Assembly: GCA_030528555.1 (NCBI GenBank)
Contig: JAUMYQ010000011.1
Coordinates: forward strand, 1 to 55,375
Reading direction: 5' to 3'
Source of the DNA: Porphyromonadaceae bacterium
GTDB lineage: Bacteria > Bacteroidota > Bacteroidia > Bacteroidales > Porphyromonadaceae
Length of the DNA: 55,375 bases
The stretch's first letter is position 1. Each line of letters begins with the position of its first letter. The translations under genes were made by a program, and so were the position numbers. Below the pieces are notes generated by a model that did no database searches, was not told the origin of the DNA, and was given only the letters and a program-made list of their open reading frames with translations. Shown here piece by piece: positions 38,003-47,198 of this stretch.

Positions 38003-38893
38003 TTAGTCCAAGTGTATTAGGCCCGAGCGCATGCGAATATATCTCTGAGTAGAGATGAAGGCGGAGAGGGCAGTACTTGCTACAGCTACAGCAAGCAGTG
38101 CACACGCCCCTATAAGCAGATACCGAGGGCTAAGAACCGACAGCACAGGTAAACCCCAAAGTCGCCCAAGGGCGAAAACAATGCCAGTGAGCGCAAATAT
38201 CGCAAATAGAGTAGAGAGTACGCCATCCAACACCGCTCTCCCTACAAAAGGACGACGAACAAACCAAGCACGCGCACCCACAAGTGTCAAAATACGGATA
38301 TTGAGCCTATCGGCATAGATGAACATGCGTATCGTGTTGGCCATCTGTATGTAGGTAAGTAATGCCAGCACAGCAAGGATACCCCACGAAAGCCATTCTA
38401 AAACACGCGTATTACGAGCCAAGGTCTCAAGAAGATCAGCCTTGTAGTTCAGCACAATTTCCAAACCCTTGGTTCGAAGTGCAGCTTCCAATCGATGCAA
38501 GCTATCCCGATGTACATAGGGGGCAGAGATATGTAACTCATAAACTGCGTCAAATGGATTCTCTCCGAGTGGGGCAAGCATCTCAGAAACACTCTGTCCG
38601 ATACTCTCAGCTATTTCCGCTGCCGCCTCATCTTTACTTATATAGCGTACAGAGGACACCTCGGGCCTCTCCTTCAATAGCTTACCAAGACTCTGTTCCT
38701 GACCAGCAGTATACGTCCGAGGGACAACAACAGTGACACAAAACTGCTCATTCACCTTCGTCTTCAACCCATAGGTGCCAATACGTAGCAGACCGATAAG
38801 CCCCAAAACAAAGAGACTTATTGTTAGTCCAATGAGGCTAATGAGGCGCATCTGATTGACAGAGCTAGCTTTCCTTCTCCTATGATGTGACAT
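38003..38893 (-). CDS. ftsX: Cell division protein FtsX
   Basis: FtsX is the membrane subunit of the FtsEX complex, which controls peptidoglycan hydrolases at the septum. The 296-residue protein has one membrane segment at about 17-38, an extracytoplasmic domain and three C-terminal segments. Family features are VRYISKDEAAAEIAESIG and ANTIRMFIYADRLNIRILTLVGA. ftsE is not adjacent. It heads the run ftsX-DUF3098-uppP-truB-queA-folK-rimM-dxr and has a good promoter about 100 bases upstream. Confidence 0.94.
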   Translation of the reverse strand: MSHHRRRKASSVNQMRLISLIGLTISLFVLGLIGLLRIGTYGLKTKVNEQFCVTVVVPRTYTAGQEQSLGKLLKERPEVSSVRYISKDEAAAEIAESIGQSVSEMLAPLGENPFDAVYELHISAPYVHRDSLHRLEAALRTKGLEIVLNYKADLLETLARNTRVLEWLSWGILAVLALLTYIQMANTIRMFIYADRLNIRILTLVGARAWFVRRPFVGRAVLDGVLSTLFAIFALTGIVFALGRLWGLPVLSVLSPRYLLIGACALLAVAVASTALSAFISTQRYIRMRSGLIHLD

Positions 38894-38991
38894 AATCCCC
38901 CGATTGTATACGGTTCAGTTCTATCAAAAATGATATCATCTCTCCCTACCCCATGTGCACATCACGATGTAAGGCATATGATAGTGCGTTG

Positions 38992-39023
38992 CAAAGTTAC
39001 AAAATAATGTGTCCCTCCCCAAG
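38992..39023 (-). promoter_or_regulatory. Promoter of the ftsX run
   Basis: On the minus strand, TAACTTTG (38992-38999) matches the -7 consensus and CTTG (39020-39023) lies 20 bases upstream as a -33-like box. The leader would be about 90 bases. Confidence 0.6.
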
Positions 39024-39115
39024 ACAACATAGGGCAGCCAAATCTAAGATCCAGAGATCTGGCACTTCCCTCTCGCTCTATATCGGAGAACAGATAATCT
39101 ATTTATTCTGAAACT

Positions 39116-39231
39116 TTTAGAGACACACCCCATTTTTGCACAAAAACTTCCCGAACTTTTTTCTCGGAGTTCCCGATCTTTTTCCAAAAAGTTCGGGAAG
39201 TTTTTTTTGAAAGTTCCCGAAGATTTTTTCA
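39116..39231 (-). repeat. A-tract modular repeat element, longest internal copy
   Basis: T runs on the plus strand begin at 39133, 39157, 39179, 39201 and 39224, spacings of 24, 22, 22 and 23 bases. Units alternate CGGGAA and CCCGAA cores. Read on the minus strand, it starts AAAAAATCTTCGGGAACT, as does the copy at 9.9 kb and the one at the contig end. It finishes ATGGGGTGTGTCTCTAA like the 9.9-kb copy. It carries a complete set of units and serves as the reference for the truncated copies. Confidence 0.85.
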
Positions 39232-39499
39232 CTTCATCTGGAATCAAACTAACAATCTCAAAAACAATAAATTATAAAAACACAAACAAAATGGAGACAG
39301 ATCGACCTAAAGCTACCCCAAATTTTGATACAATCCCTCTAAAGTGGCAGAACGACATATGAGAGAAATCTGTACATCTGTCGGTGCTAAAGCTCTCGAA
39401 AAGCAAACTGCTTGACAGCGAGGCTAAGGCTGAGCCTATTGCACTTAATCAAAACTATCGAACTATTACTTTAAGTTCACATATTATAATTACTTAACT

Positions 39500-41873
39500 A
39501 TGACAAGAAAGATCCTTGTTCTCGGTCTGTCTGTACTCCCCACCCTAGCATTAGGCATGGAGCATGCGCCCGACAGCGTCCATCATCTCAGCCAGGTAGA
39601 AGTACTAGGCAAGCACATCAAGAAGCCTGCGAAGAAGAGCCTCGGACTATCTCGCACCGATGTGTCACTAGATAAGCTGCCTATGACGATCAACACCATC
39701 GACATGAAAGACCTCGCCATGCGTGGCTTGTATCAACCCATGGAGGCTCTACGCTTCTCCTCGGGAACAGGCATCCGACAAACGTATGGTGCATTCCTGC
39801 AGCTAAGCATACGTGGCTTCGACTATGCCCCCGTGGTAGTGGATGGTATGAGAGACGAACGCACCACATTTAATTCTTATCCTCTCTCGGACCTAAGTGA
39901 TGTAGAGAGCATCGAGATCCTCAAGGGGCCAGCCTCTGTGCTACAAGGACACTCTGCCGTGGGTGGTACGATGAATATCACACGTCGCAAGGCCATCCAA
40001 CAAACCAATATCTCCGCCTATCTATCCTACGGTAGCTTCGACAGCAAGCGTGCTATGGTATCGGCAGGAGGCTATCTGGGTCAGGGTTGGAGCATCCTCT
40101 CGGGAGTTGCCTACGCTGGGGGTGAAGGCTGGCGCAGCAGAGGAGACCGCAACTTCAAGGCCTACACTACAGCGAGCAAAGTCTGGAACAACAATACTCT
40201 AGACCTGCGCTTGAGTTACCACAATGACTTCTACGGCACGGAGGCTGGACTACCAGCAGTCTTTACCACACCCATATACGACAGCAGGACCAATGAAGAG
40301 TATCTCAAACCTGGACAGCTACAGCCAAAAATCCGCCGAGATGCTCGCTACAACAACGAGAGCGATGAGATGTATCATCGTAGTCTCTACTTTACGGCTA
40401 ACTGGACAAGCCAGCTCACCGACTGGCTCAAGCTACGCGAACAGTTTTCCCTCTCGCACGATGACATTGACTACTTCAGCACGGAAGAGCTGAGCTACCT
40501 GACCTCCACCAAACTCAATGCCGATGGTAGTGCACCCTACGCTCACTATTATATGAGCAAAGACAAAGATGGCAAGGAAGTAAAGACATTCGTAGACTTA
40601 AGTCGCGTACAGCTAACTTCCCCTCTACGATTCCGTCACATGGCCAAAACAGCTCAGAATCAGCTCAGCCTCGAGGCCAAGTTCCAGACCTACGGTTTCG
40701 CGCACAACCTCAATGCTGGCTATGCCCTGAGCTTTATGGACCGTGTGTCCTTTACAGGCTATCAGTTTGGACCTAAAGCCGATACTCAGGATGTAACAGG
40801 AGCAGGGCTCAACTCCATCATCTCTGCCTACGACCCCATAAGTGCAGGACCGATGCAATCACGCTTCAGCAAGGCCAACCCCATGAAAGTACTCAGCCAC
40901 GGCTTCTTCGTTCAAGATGTGGTGGAGTTTAGCCCCATGCTACAAGCCATGCTCGCCATGCGCTACGACCTCTACAGCTATACAACGTGGCATGCGTGTA
41001 GACAGCAACGATGGCGGCATTCGCTACACAGAGCCCGAGAAGTTTGACACTGCCCTCTCACAGGCTTTGACCTATCGCCTAGGACTAGTCTTTACCCCCG
41101 TGACAGACCTCAATATCTATGCCTCGGTGGCTAACTTCTTCAAACCCTACACCTCGACCTATAGCCCGACCACTATTTACATCAACAAGGCTGGTCAAGA
41201 GTTTAGCCCCATCGCAAACAGAGAGATCTACGACCCACTCAAAGGCTACCAACTGGAGCTCGGAGCGCGCGTGCAGCTGCTCTCGTGGCTTGACCTAACG
41301 ACCTCTGGTTTCTACATCAGCCAGTACAACATCATCAAGTCTCTTGGTGTAAAGGAGGAAGAGGTCAACGGTGCGAAGGTTAAGAAGAACATCAGTGGCC
41401 AGGTCGGCACAGCCAGCTCCTACGGCTGGGAGATAGACCTACGTATGAACCCTATCGAGGGGCTGGATCTAGCCGCTGGGTATAGCTATACCAAGGCTCG
41501 CCTCGGTGAGGTTGCCAGCAACCCCTACCTCAAGAGTGAGGAGCTATCGGGCAAGCAGCTCTCCTATATTGCTCCCCATAAGTTCTACACCTTCGGTTCA
41601 TACCGCGATGTCCGTGGCAAGGCTCTTGGCGTAGAGGGGCACTATAGCCTCAGCTATACGGGCGAGCGGTTCCGCAATCAGAGCAATACTCTCTCCTACG
41701 AAAGCTATACTCAGCTCGACCTCGGGGCTTCGCTTGAGCTGGTGCAGAACCTTCGTCTAGGCTTCGATGTCTACAACGTACTCAATGTCGAGAGCTTTCA
41801 AGAGTCATTGGGCCATCAAATGATGCCAAACGCCCCACGTACCTTCAAGGTTAGCCTAAGCTACAAGCTCTAA
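39500..41873 (+). pseudogene. TonB-dependent siderophore receptor, frameshifted
   Basis: Two frames make one receptor of about 790 residues. The first part (39500 to about 40985) has a signal peptide, a possible TonB box (HHLSQVEVLGK) and the plug domain with SIRGFDYAPVVVDGMRDER and EILKGPASVLQGHSAVGGTMNITRRK, shown here in pieces, then barrel strands. The reading then must move forward one base between 40979 and 40992 to continue as GMRVDSNDGGIRYTEPEKF through to the C-terminal strand ending FKVSLSYKL at 41873. There is no slippery run at the site. It could be a true inactivating mutation or a sequencing or assembly error. Such receptors import ferric siderophores or heme-like compounds across the outer membrane. 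Confidence 0.88.
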
Positions 41874-41930
41874 ATCAACGACTACATAGCTTAGAGAGCT
41901 TACTCTCTATAGGCTATACATTAAAGAGCA

Positions 41931-41958
41931 AGGGGAGCACTCACATGAGTGCTCCCCT
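41931..41958. terminator. Bidirectional terminator between convergent genes
   Basis: AGGGGAGCACTCA (41931-41943) pairs perfectly with TGAGTGCTCCCCT (41946-41958). It lies between the receptor (plus) and the acyltransferase (minus). The tails are TTCAC on plus and TGCTCTTTAA on minus. Confidence 0.8.
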
Positions 41959-41985
41959 TCACATAACAACGCCACAGCCAAGACA

Positions 41986-43068
41986 CTATCTTGCCCCCAA
42001 TAACAACCTATTGAGTAGACTACTGCGCTGAATAACCCAGATGAAGAATAGTGAAACAATGACAATGATGATGGTCTCCATGAGAGCAATAGGGTAGCTC
42101 AACCCAGAAAGTTCTTGGGTAACCGAAAGTAAGAGAGGATGTAAGTATTCTGAAATAACATAAATGCCCATCGTATGCTTTCCTAACAACAGTAGTACTG
42201 GCCTAAGAGGTCTCAAATATGGTTCTAACTCAGATAAAGCTAAAATAACAACGGCACAACCAACAAATCCTATCAGACAACGAAACAAATCTATATATAG
42301 CTGAGACAATATTGCCCCTTTCAGAAGAGAGTAACCTGACGTATATATATAGATGTCCCTATCATAAAAGGAAAGCATCACGACGAATGTACAACCTAGT
42401 ACGAGAAGGTAAAGTCGCCTAATACTAGAGAGAGAGAGAGAGACAGAGAGAGAGAGAGAGTTCAGCTTCTCCGTCAGATCATGCTTCTGAAACAAATATC
42501 CTGCAACGAAAAACGGATACATGAAACTATAAGCTCCTATATAAAATCGGTCCGGCAAGAAAAAGCTCATACAGAATATCCCCAGGTAAACCCACAGACT
42601 ATCCTTACAATATCTATTAACCAAAAGCACAATGGCCGAACAATAAAACACAGCCCACAAGAACCAAAGGTTATGAATAATGTTTGAAAAGACACGCCGA
42701 GCAATCCATAAGACCGTCACTGGCTCTTGGCTAGGTATAAATTCGTTTTGAATAACATATACCATTGGAACAATAGTCCAAACAACTATCGGAACTATCA
42801 AGGTGGTAACCTTCTTAAGAAGATTATCTTTCAAGCTCCTCCTAATGACCGAGGACGAAAACAAATAGCCACTAGTAAGCATAAACAAGGGCATATGAAA
42901 GCTATAAATAGTCTTAAATACCACATTGTCAAAATATGCTCCTGATTGAAAGTATGCGTCTCCTGAGCCAAACTCGATAGCATGCCCCAGGACAACGAAG
43001 ACAATCAAAAATGCTTTGATGATATCAATCAACCAATTCCTTTGTCTATCAAGCATCATAGTCATCAT
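41986..43068 (-). CDS. Acyltransferase-3 family membrane protein with a phase-variation tract
   Basis: This 360-residue protein has about ten membrane segments and the family motif VVLGHAIEF with the likely catalytic His29, then SFHMPLFMLTSGYLF. Acyltransferase-3 proteins O-acetylate or otherwise acylate polysaccharides, peptidoglycan or lipids. Residues 203-214 (NSLSLSVSLSLS) in a cytoplasmic or periplasmic loop are encoded by a (CT)8-GT-(CT)8 tract. A change of one CT unit would shift the frame, so the gene is probably switched by slippage; the present copy is in frame. It ends a run with a glycosyltransferase and an LpxL-type acyltransferase, which points to surface glycolipid modification. 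Confidence 0.88.
   Translation of the reverse strand: MMTMMLDRQRNWLIDIIKAFLIVFVVLGHAIEFGSGDAYFQSGAYFDNVVFKTIYSFHMPLFMLTSGYLFSSSVIRRSLKDNLLKKVTTLIVPIVVWTIVPMVYVIQNEFIPSQEPVTVLWIARRVFSNIIHNLWFLWAVFYCSAIVLLVNRYCKDSLWVYLGIFCMSFFLPDRFYIGAYSFMYPFFVAGYLFQKHDLTEKLNSLSLSVSLSLSSIRRLYLLVLGCTFVVMLSFYDRDIYIYTSGYSLLKGAILSQLYIDLFRCLIGFVGCAVVILALSELEPYLRPLRPVLLLLGKHTMGIYVISEYLHPLLLSVTQELSGLSYPIALMETIIIVIVSLFFIWVIQRSSLLNRLLLGAR
42427..42460 (-). repeat. Dinucleotide simple sequence repeat in the acyltransferase gene
   Basis: On the plus strand the tract is (AG)8, AC, (AG)8, 34 bases in all. On the coding strand it is (CT)8-GT-(CT)8 and encodes alternating Ser and Leu. It is by far the longest simple repeat inside a coding region of the window. 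Confidence 0.95.
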
Positions 43069-43103
43069 GAATTAAGAGTTTATTTTATATCGTTCATTTG
43101 GAT

Positions 43104-44153
43104 TTACTCGCACAGCTCCTCTTGAGTCTCGAGAGAGGTATAGGTCCTTTGTCCTCTTAGATAGTAACGATACACGAGAGAGTAGGACTTGAGCTCTCGA
43201 GGAAGATGTATCGTCATCTTCGTGATATTCTCGGTTCGAGTAGTATACATCGAAGGAAGCATTCTCAGATATGCACCATAGGCCCTGAATACTGCCCAAG
43301 CGTGAGAGTATCGCCCTTTTAGAGCGAACCGTAATGCAGCTCCCATATCCAGAACTAAACGCTGTAGTTGAACCGATAGGAGGGCAGTTCCAGGGAGGTT
43401 TTTGTAGAGCATGAGGAGGTTATTTCGGAAATTGAGGTAGGTCTTGCGAGGGCTATTCATTGCTAGACTACCTCCTCCAAGGTGATAGACAACGGAGCGA
43501 GGAGCTAAAACGATACGATACCCCCTAGAAAGAACCCTCCAAGAGAGGTCTATCTCCTCTTGATGAGCAAAAAAGCCAGTATCTAGCCCGCCGACCTCTA
43601 GATAAACTTTGCGACGTACAATAAGACAAGCACCCGATGCCCAAAAGAGATCTGCCCTACTATCGTATTGCCCTCTATCTCGCTCAATCTCATCGAAGAT
43701 ACGTCCCCGACAGAAGGGATAACCTAACCTATCAAGGTACCCCCCAGCGGCCCCTGCGTATTCAAAACATTCGGGCTCTCGGTAGCTTCTAATCTTAGGC
43801 TGAACGGCGGCTATGCGTTCGTCACTCCCCAATAGTTCCATAGGCTCTGTCAACCAATTAGCAGAGAGCGCAACATCACTATTGAGCAATACGACAACAT
43901 CGTGCGAGATCTGCTCAACGGCTCGATTATATCCCTCGGAAAAGCCATAGTTATCTCCCAACTCTATGATACGCACCTCAGGATAATTCATCCTCAAATA
44001 AGCAACCGAGCCATCTATAGAGCCATTGTCCACAACAATTAGTTCTGCCCAATCAGGTGTATGCTCTAGCCAAGAAGGAAGAAAAGTCGGGAGGAGCTCC
44101 TTACCATTCCAGTTAAGTACCAAAACGGCAACAGATATCTGTGATTGATGCAT
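43104..44153 (-). CDS. Glycosyltransferase family 2
   Basis: The GT-A domain starts at ISVAVLVLNWNG and contains LIVVDNGSIDGSVAYL, LLNSDV (the DXD-like site) and GFFAHQEEIDLSWRVLSRGY. These features match rhamnosyltransferase-like members acting on O-antigen or other surface glycans; the sugar cannot be told. A C-terminal part of about 90 residues is amphipathic. The frame extends upstream into the previous gene with weak starts; the ATG at 44153 gives a 349-residue protein, 14 bases after the previous stop. Confidence 0.9.
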   Translation of the reverse strand: MHQSQISVAVLVLNWNGKELLPTFLPSWLEHTPDWAELIVVDNGSIDGSVAYLRMNYPEVRIIELGDNYGFSEGYNRAVEQISHDVVVLLNSDVALSANWLTEPMELLGSDERIAAVQPKIRSYREPECFEYAGAAGGYLDRLGYPFCRGRIFDEIERDRGQYDSRADLFWASGACLIVRRKVYLEVGGLDTGFFAHQEEIDLSWRVLSRGYRIVLAPRSVVYHLGGGSLAMNSPRKTYLNFRNNLLMLYKNLPGTALLSVQLQRLVLDMGAALRFALKGRYSHAWAVFRAYGAYLRMLPSMYTTRTENITKMTIHLPRELKSYSLVYRYYLRGQRTYTSLETQEELCE

Positions 44154-44167
44154 AAAAGAAGTAAGAA

Positions 44168-45055
44168 CTAAGCTTGAGGAATGAGCTTCCAGCGTTTGTG
44201 ACTCCATAACCAATAAGCTGGTGCTCGTCGGATGGTCTGTTCCAGCAAAGCAACATATTTAAGAGTAATTTCTCCCTCTACGGTCATTCGAGGAGTGGAG
44301 GAGATGAGCTGCATACGCCCTCGATACTTAGATGGCCCAAGGTATTCGATGTCCATATAAACGACAGGAAGATCGTATTTGCGAGCCAAACGTTCCGCTC
44401 CATCCAAAAAAGCCGTAGGACGACCAAGGAAGTGTGCCCACACTTTGCTTACAGAAGGGCGAGGCGTTTGGTCAGCGATAAAGGCCAGAATATGCGGTCG
44501 CTCTACCTCTCCTCGAAGCAGTTGAATGATACGCCGTCCAATATCTGCCTTAGGCGTAGTAAGACTCCCATAGCGAGAACGCATCTCCCGCAGCACACGA
44601 TCCAGAACCTCGTTACTGAGCGGACGATAGAGCTGCTCCTGTTGGTAACCGAGTGGTCCAAAATAGACCTGACCAGCACTGAAAAGCTCCCAATTGCCAC
44701 AGTGTCCCATCATCACGATACAAATCTTACGCCTATCTAACTCTAACTCTTCGAAGACCTCAAGCCCCTCAAGCAACAAATGACGCTGCCGAATATCAGC
44801 CTCACTTTGGCTCAGTAGCTTTGGAGCAGAAATCAACTGGTAAGCAAGATGACGATAAAAATCCCGAGCTATCGCCTCTGTCTCCTTAGGGCTACACTCT
44901 GGAAAGCTCCGTCTCAAATTGTCATAGACAACGGCTCGGCGATAGCGCAAAACTCGATGCAACGAGACCGCAATACACCTAGATATAAACTCGAGCAGCC
45001 ACCAAGGAATAAAAGTCAATAACCGAAAAAGTAACTTGTAACCATGATACCTCAT
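44168..45055 (-). CDS. LpxL/HtrB-family lipid acyltransferase
   Basis: The 295-residue protein has an N-terminal membrane anchor (about 8-30) and the catalytic HX4E motif with His118 and Glu123 (MGHCGNWELF). A later segment, HILAFIADQTPRPS, is conserved in late lipid A acyltransferases. It should transfer an acyl chain to the lipid A precursor at the inner membrane. It starts 16 bases after mtaB and precedes the glycosyltransferase. Confidence 0.92.
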   Translation of the reverse strand: MRYHGYKLLFRLLTFIPWWLLEFISRCIAVSLHRVLRYRRAVVYDNLRRSFPECSPKETEAIARDFYRHLAYQLISAPKLLSQSEADIRQRHLLLEGLEVFEELELDRRKICIVMMGHCGNWELFSAGQVYFGPLGYQQEQLYRPLSNEVLDRVLREMRSRYGSLTTPKADIGRRIIQLLRGEVERPHILAFIADQTPRPSVSKVWAHFLGRPTAFLDGAERLARKYDLPVVYMDIEYLGPSKYRGRMQLISSTPRMTVEGEITLKYVALLEQTIRRAPAYWLWSHKRWKLIPQA

Positions 45056-45071
45056 CGCTCCTAACCCTAGA

Positions 45072-46376
45072 CTAAATCAAAAAGCTCCCCCCCTCATGCC
45101 AGCGAGTGGGCACAACTACCTCCATCCTACCAACTGCATCTGCGTCGTAAGGCTTACCTACTCGAATATAATTCTCGGTATAGCCCGTCATCCAGCCACC
45201 AACACACCCTTCTTCCCAGAGGACCTGCATCGGACGACCTATACAGGTTTCATAAAACGCCCTCTGCTTTTCCTCCGAAAGTCGCTGCAATCGCTGACTT
45301 CGCTTATGTTTGTCCCGACCATCGACAGCGTGATTAATATTCAAAGCAGCTGTACCAGGACGCTCTGAATAACTAAAAACATGGAGACAAGAACATGGTA
45401 ATGCCTGCAAATATTTATAACAATCTTCATAGCGTGCCTCCGTCTCTCCCCTGGTCCCGACAATCACATCTACGCCAATAAATGCATGAGGTATTCTCTC
45501 TCTGATATAATCTACTCTACTAGAAAAAAGAGCCGTAGTATAACGCCGACGCATCAAGCGTAGGACCTCATCACTACCGCTCTGTAAAGGAATATGAAAA
45601 TGTGGAGCTATCTTGGGGGTTGTAGAACAAAAGTCTATTATCTCAGGTGTTAGAAGATTTGGTTCAATCGAACCTATACGAAACCTCGCTATCCCCTTGA
45701 CCTCTATCAAAGCTCGTAACAATTCCAAAAAGCTCTCGCCCGTTGTACGACCAAAATCTCCTATATTCACCCCCGTAAGCACAATCTCCACCCCGCCCTC
45801 TCGAACAATCCGCTCCGTCTCTCGAACAATCTCGGCAATAGTTCCATTACGACTACGCCCACGAGCCTTAGGAATAGTGCAATAACTACATTGATAATCA
45901 CATCCATCTTGCACCTTAAGGTAATGACGAGTACGCTGATCGCTAGACGAACTAATCTGAAAAACAGAAATATCTTGCGTAGGAGTATAAACTATTTGCT
46001 GTCCTGTTTTGACACCTCTGTCCATCAGATAAGTAGCAACATCGAGTTTTTGCTCTGAACCAAGGACAATATCCACGCCCTCAAGTGCAGCAACCTCATT
46101 AGGACTCAACTGTGCATAGCAACCTGTAACAACCATCACTGCTCCAGGATGCTCTCGGTGGGCCCTACGTATCATATAGCGACACTTCTTATCGGCCAAC
46201 TCCGTTACCGAACATGTATTGATGATGCAAAACTGTGCTCGCTCTCCTACTCGAGCAGTCCGTACACCCTGTTCCAAAAGAGAACGACCGATGGCGGAAG
46301 TTTCGGCAAAATTCAACTTACAACCTAGAGTATAATAGGCTGCTGTTTTATTTTCAAAAATACTTTCGTCCGTCAT
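45072..46376 (-). CDS. mtaB: tRNA t6A37 methylthiotransferase MtaB
   Basis: This 434-residue radical SAM enzyme adds a methylthio group to N6-threonylcarbamoyladenosine 37. Cys19, Cys55 and Cys86 should bind the auxiliary cluster. Cys159, Cys163 and Cys166 (CDYQCSYC) bind the SAM cluster, followed by TIPKARGRSRN. GEVE-like and IGVDVIVG motifs, and a C-terminal TRAM-like domain, fit the family. The MtaB rather than MiaB or RimO call rests on TLGCKLNFAET. Confidence 0.95.
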   Translation of the reverse strand: MTDESIFENKTAAYYTLGCKLNFAETSAIGRSLLEQGVRTARVGERAQFCIINTCSVTELADKKCRYMIRRAHREHPGAVMVVTGCYAQLSPNEVAALEGVDIVLGSEQKLDVATYLMDRGVKTGQQIVYTPTQDISVFQISSSSDQRTRHYLKVQDGCDYQCSYCTIPKARGRSRNGTIAEIVRETERIVREGGVEIVLTGVNIGDFGRTTGESFLELLRALIEVKGIARFRIGSIEPNLLTPEIIDFCSTTPKIAPHFHIPLQSGSDEVLRLMRRRYTTALFSSRVDYIRERIPHAFIGVDVIVGTRGETEARYEDCYKYLQALPCSCLHVFSYSERPGTAALNINHAVDGRDKHKRSQRLQRLSEEKQRAFYETCIGRPMQVLWEEGCVGGWMTGYTENYIRVGKPYDADAVGRMEVVVPTRWHEGGSFLI

Positions 46377-46387
46377 AGATAACTCAA

Positions 46388-46801
46388 TTAACCTCGCCGA
46401 AGCTCTTGGATATAGGGACGAGTAGCAGAAAGGAGGCCTAAGCCTAGACCAGAATAAAAACCAGCAATGAAAGTCATGCTAACAAGATCAAAAACTCGTA
46501 GGGAAATGCCTAAGGCCATCATAAAAAACATCACTGCCCACGACCGAGGAGTAAAGCAAGTATACCAAGGATGTAGATCTCCTATACGCTGCTGTATCTC
46601 AAGGATATTCTTACGAACCACCCTAGGAAAAATAAGCACAGCAAAAAAGAAATAGGCCCCAAAAGCCCAATAAACCTTGGAGGCCTCACCTGCATCCCAA
46701 GCATACCACGCGATACTCAGCACCTTAACCGCTGCAAATAACCAAAAGAACGTAGAAATAATATAGAGCGTTCTGCGCCTACACTGCATCATAAATGACA
46801 T
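46388..46801 (-). CDS. Conserved membrane protein of unknown function
   Basis: This 137-residue protein has four hydrophobic segments, about residues 11-30, 45-62, 85-103 and 107-125. A basic loop, PRVVRKNILEIQQRIGD, lies between segments two and three. I do not recognise a family. An internal ATG at residue 5 is an alternative start. It lies between DUF3276 and mtaB in the long minus-strand run. Confidence 0.75.
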   Translation of the reverse strand: MSFMMQCRRRTLYIISTFFWLFAAVKVLSIAWYAWDAGEASKVYWAFGAYFFFAVLIFPRVVRKNILEIQQRIGDLHPWYTCFTPRSWAVMFFMMALGISLRVFDLVSMTFIAGFYSGLGLGLLSATRPYIQELRRG

Positions 46802-46847
46802 TTTTGTTCCAATCCAAGGATACAGGATAATATTGACAGACCCGAGT

Positions 46848-47198
46848 TTACTTATCCTCCCCCAAAAATTGATCTACATCTGGCAGTTCTAGAGTAGCGA
46901 TGCCACTAGAAAGAAACTGTTCTTGACCATCCACCGTACTATCACATTTGTGAATCAATTCTGTAAGTGCGGCAGACACTTCTTCAAGAGCCAGGACGAA
47001 CTTCTCTATATCCTCTTGATAGACGAAGATTCGCTGTCGTTCCCTCACCCCTGTTGGGCTGCCAACCCTACTCTCAGACATCACCATATAGTAGTTGCCC
47101 GAAGCATCTTGCTTGGCATCGATATAATAAAATCGAGAACCAGCCTTCACACACTTAGAGAACAACTCCTTAGAGGAAACATATTTACTCCTTTTCAT
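46848..47198 (-). CDS. DUF3276 family PUR-type nucleic acid-binding protein
   Basis: The 116-residue protein contains KAGSRFYYIDAKQDASGNYY and a second beta-rich strand set, matching the DUF3276 family. That family adopts a PUR-alpha-like fold and is thought to bind single-stranded nucleic acid. Its role in Bacteroidota is not settled. The start overlaps the FemAB-like stop by four bases, showing coupling. Confidence 0.88.
   Translation of the reverse strand: MKRSKYVSSKELFSKCVKAGSRFYYIDAKQDASGNYYMVMSESRVGSPTGVRERQRIFVYQEDIEKFVLALEEVSAALTELIHKCDSTVDGQEQFLSSGIATLELPDVDQFLGEDK

Larger units (their letters stand above)
38894..39499. other. 606-base divergent region between ftsX and the siderophore receptor
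   Basis: It holds the ftsX promoter, a full copy of the A-tract repeat (about 39116-39231) and about 260 bases of receptor leader. The leader contains a small hairpin, AGGCT/AGCCT, near 39420. No Fur-like or riboswitch motif is recognisable to me and no clear receptor promoter is seen. Confidence 0.6.

Noticed and set aside
39116-39231. CRISPR array
   Set aside because: Units are contiguous, imperfect and short with no unique spacers, and no cas genes are present.
39300-39499. Cobalamin or other riboswitch before the siderophore receptor
   Set aside because: Only a small five-base hairpin is visible and none of the conserved riboswitch blocks that I know appear.
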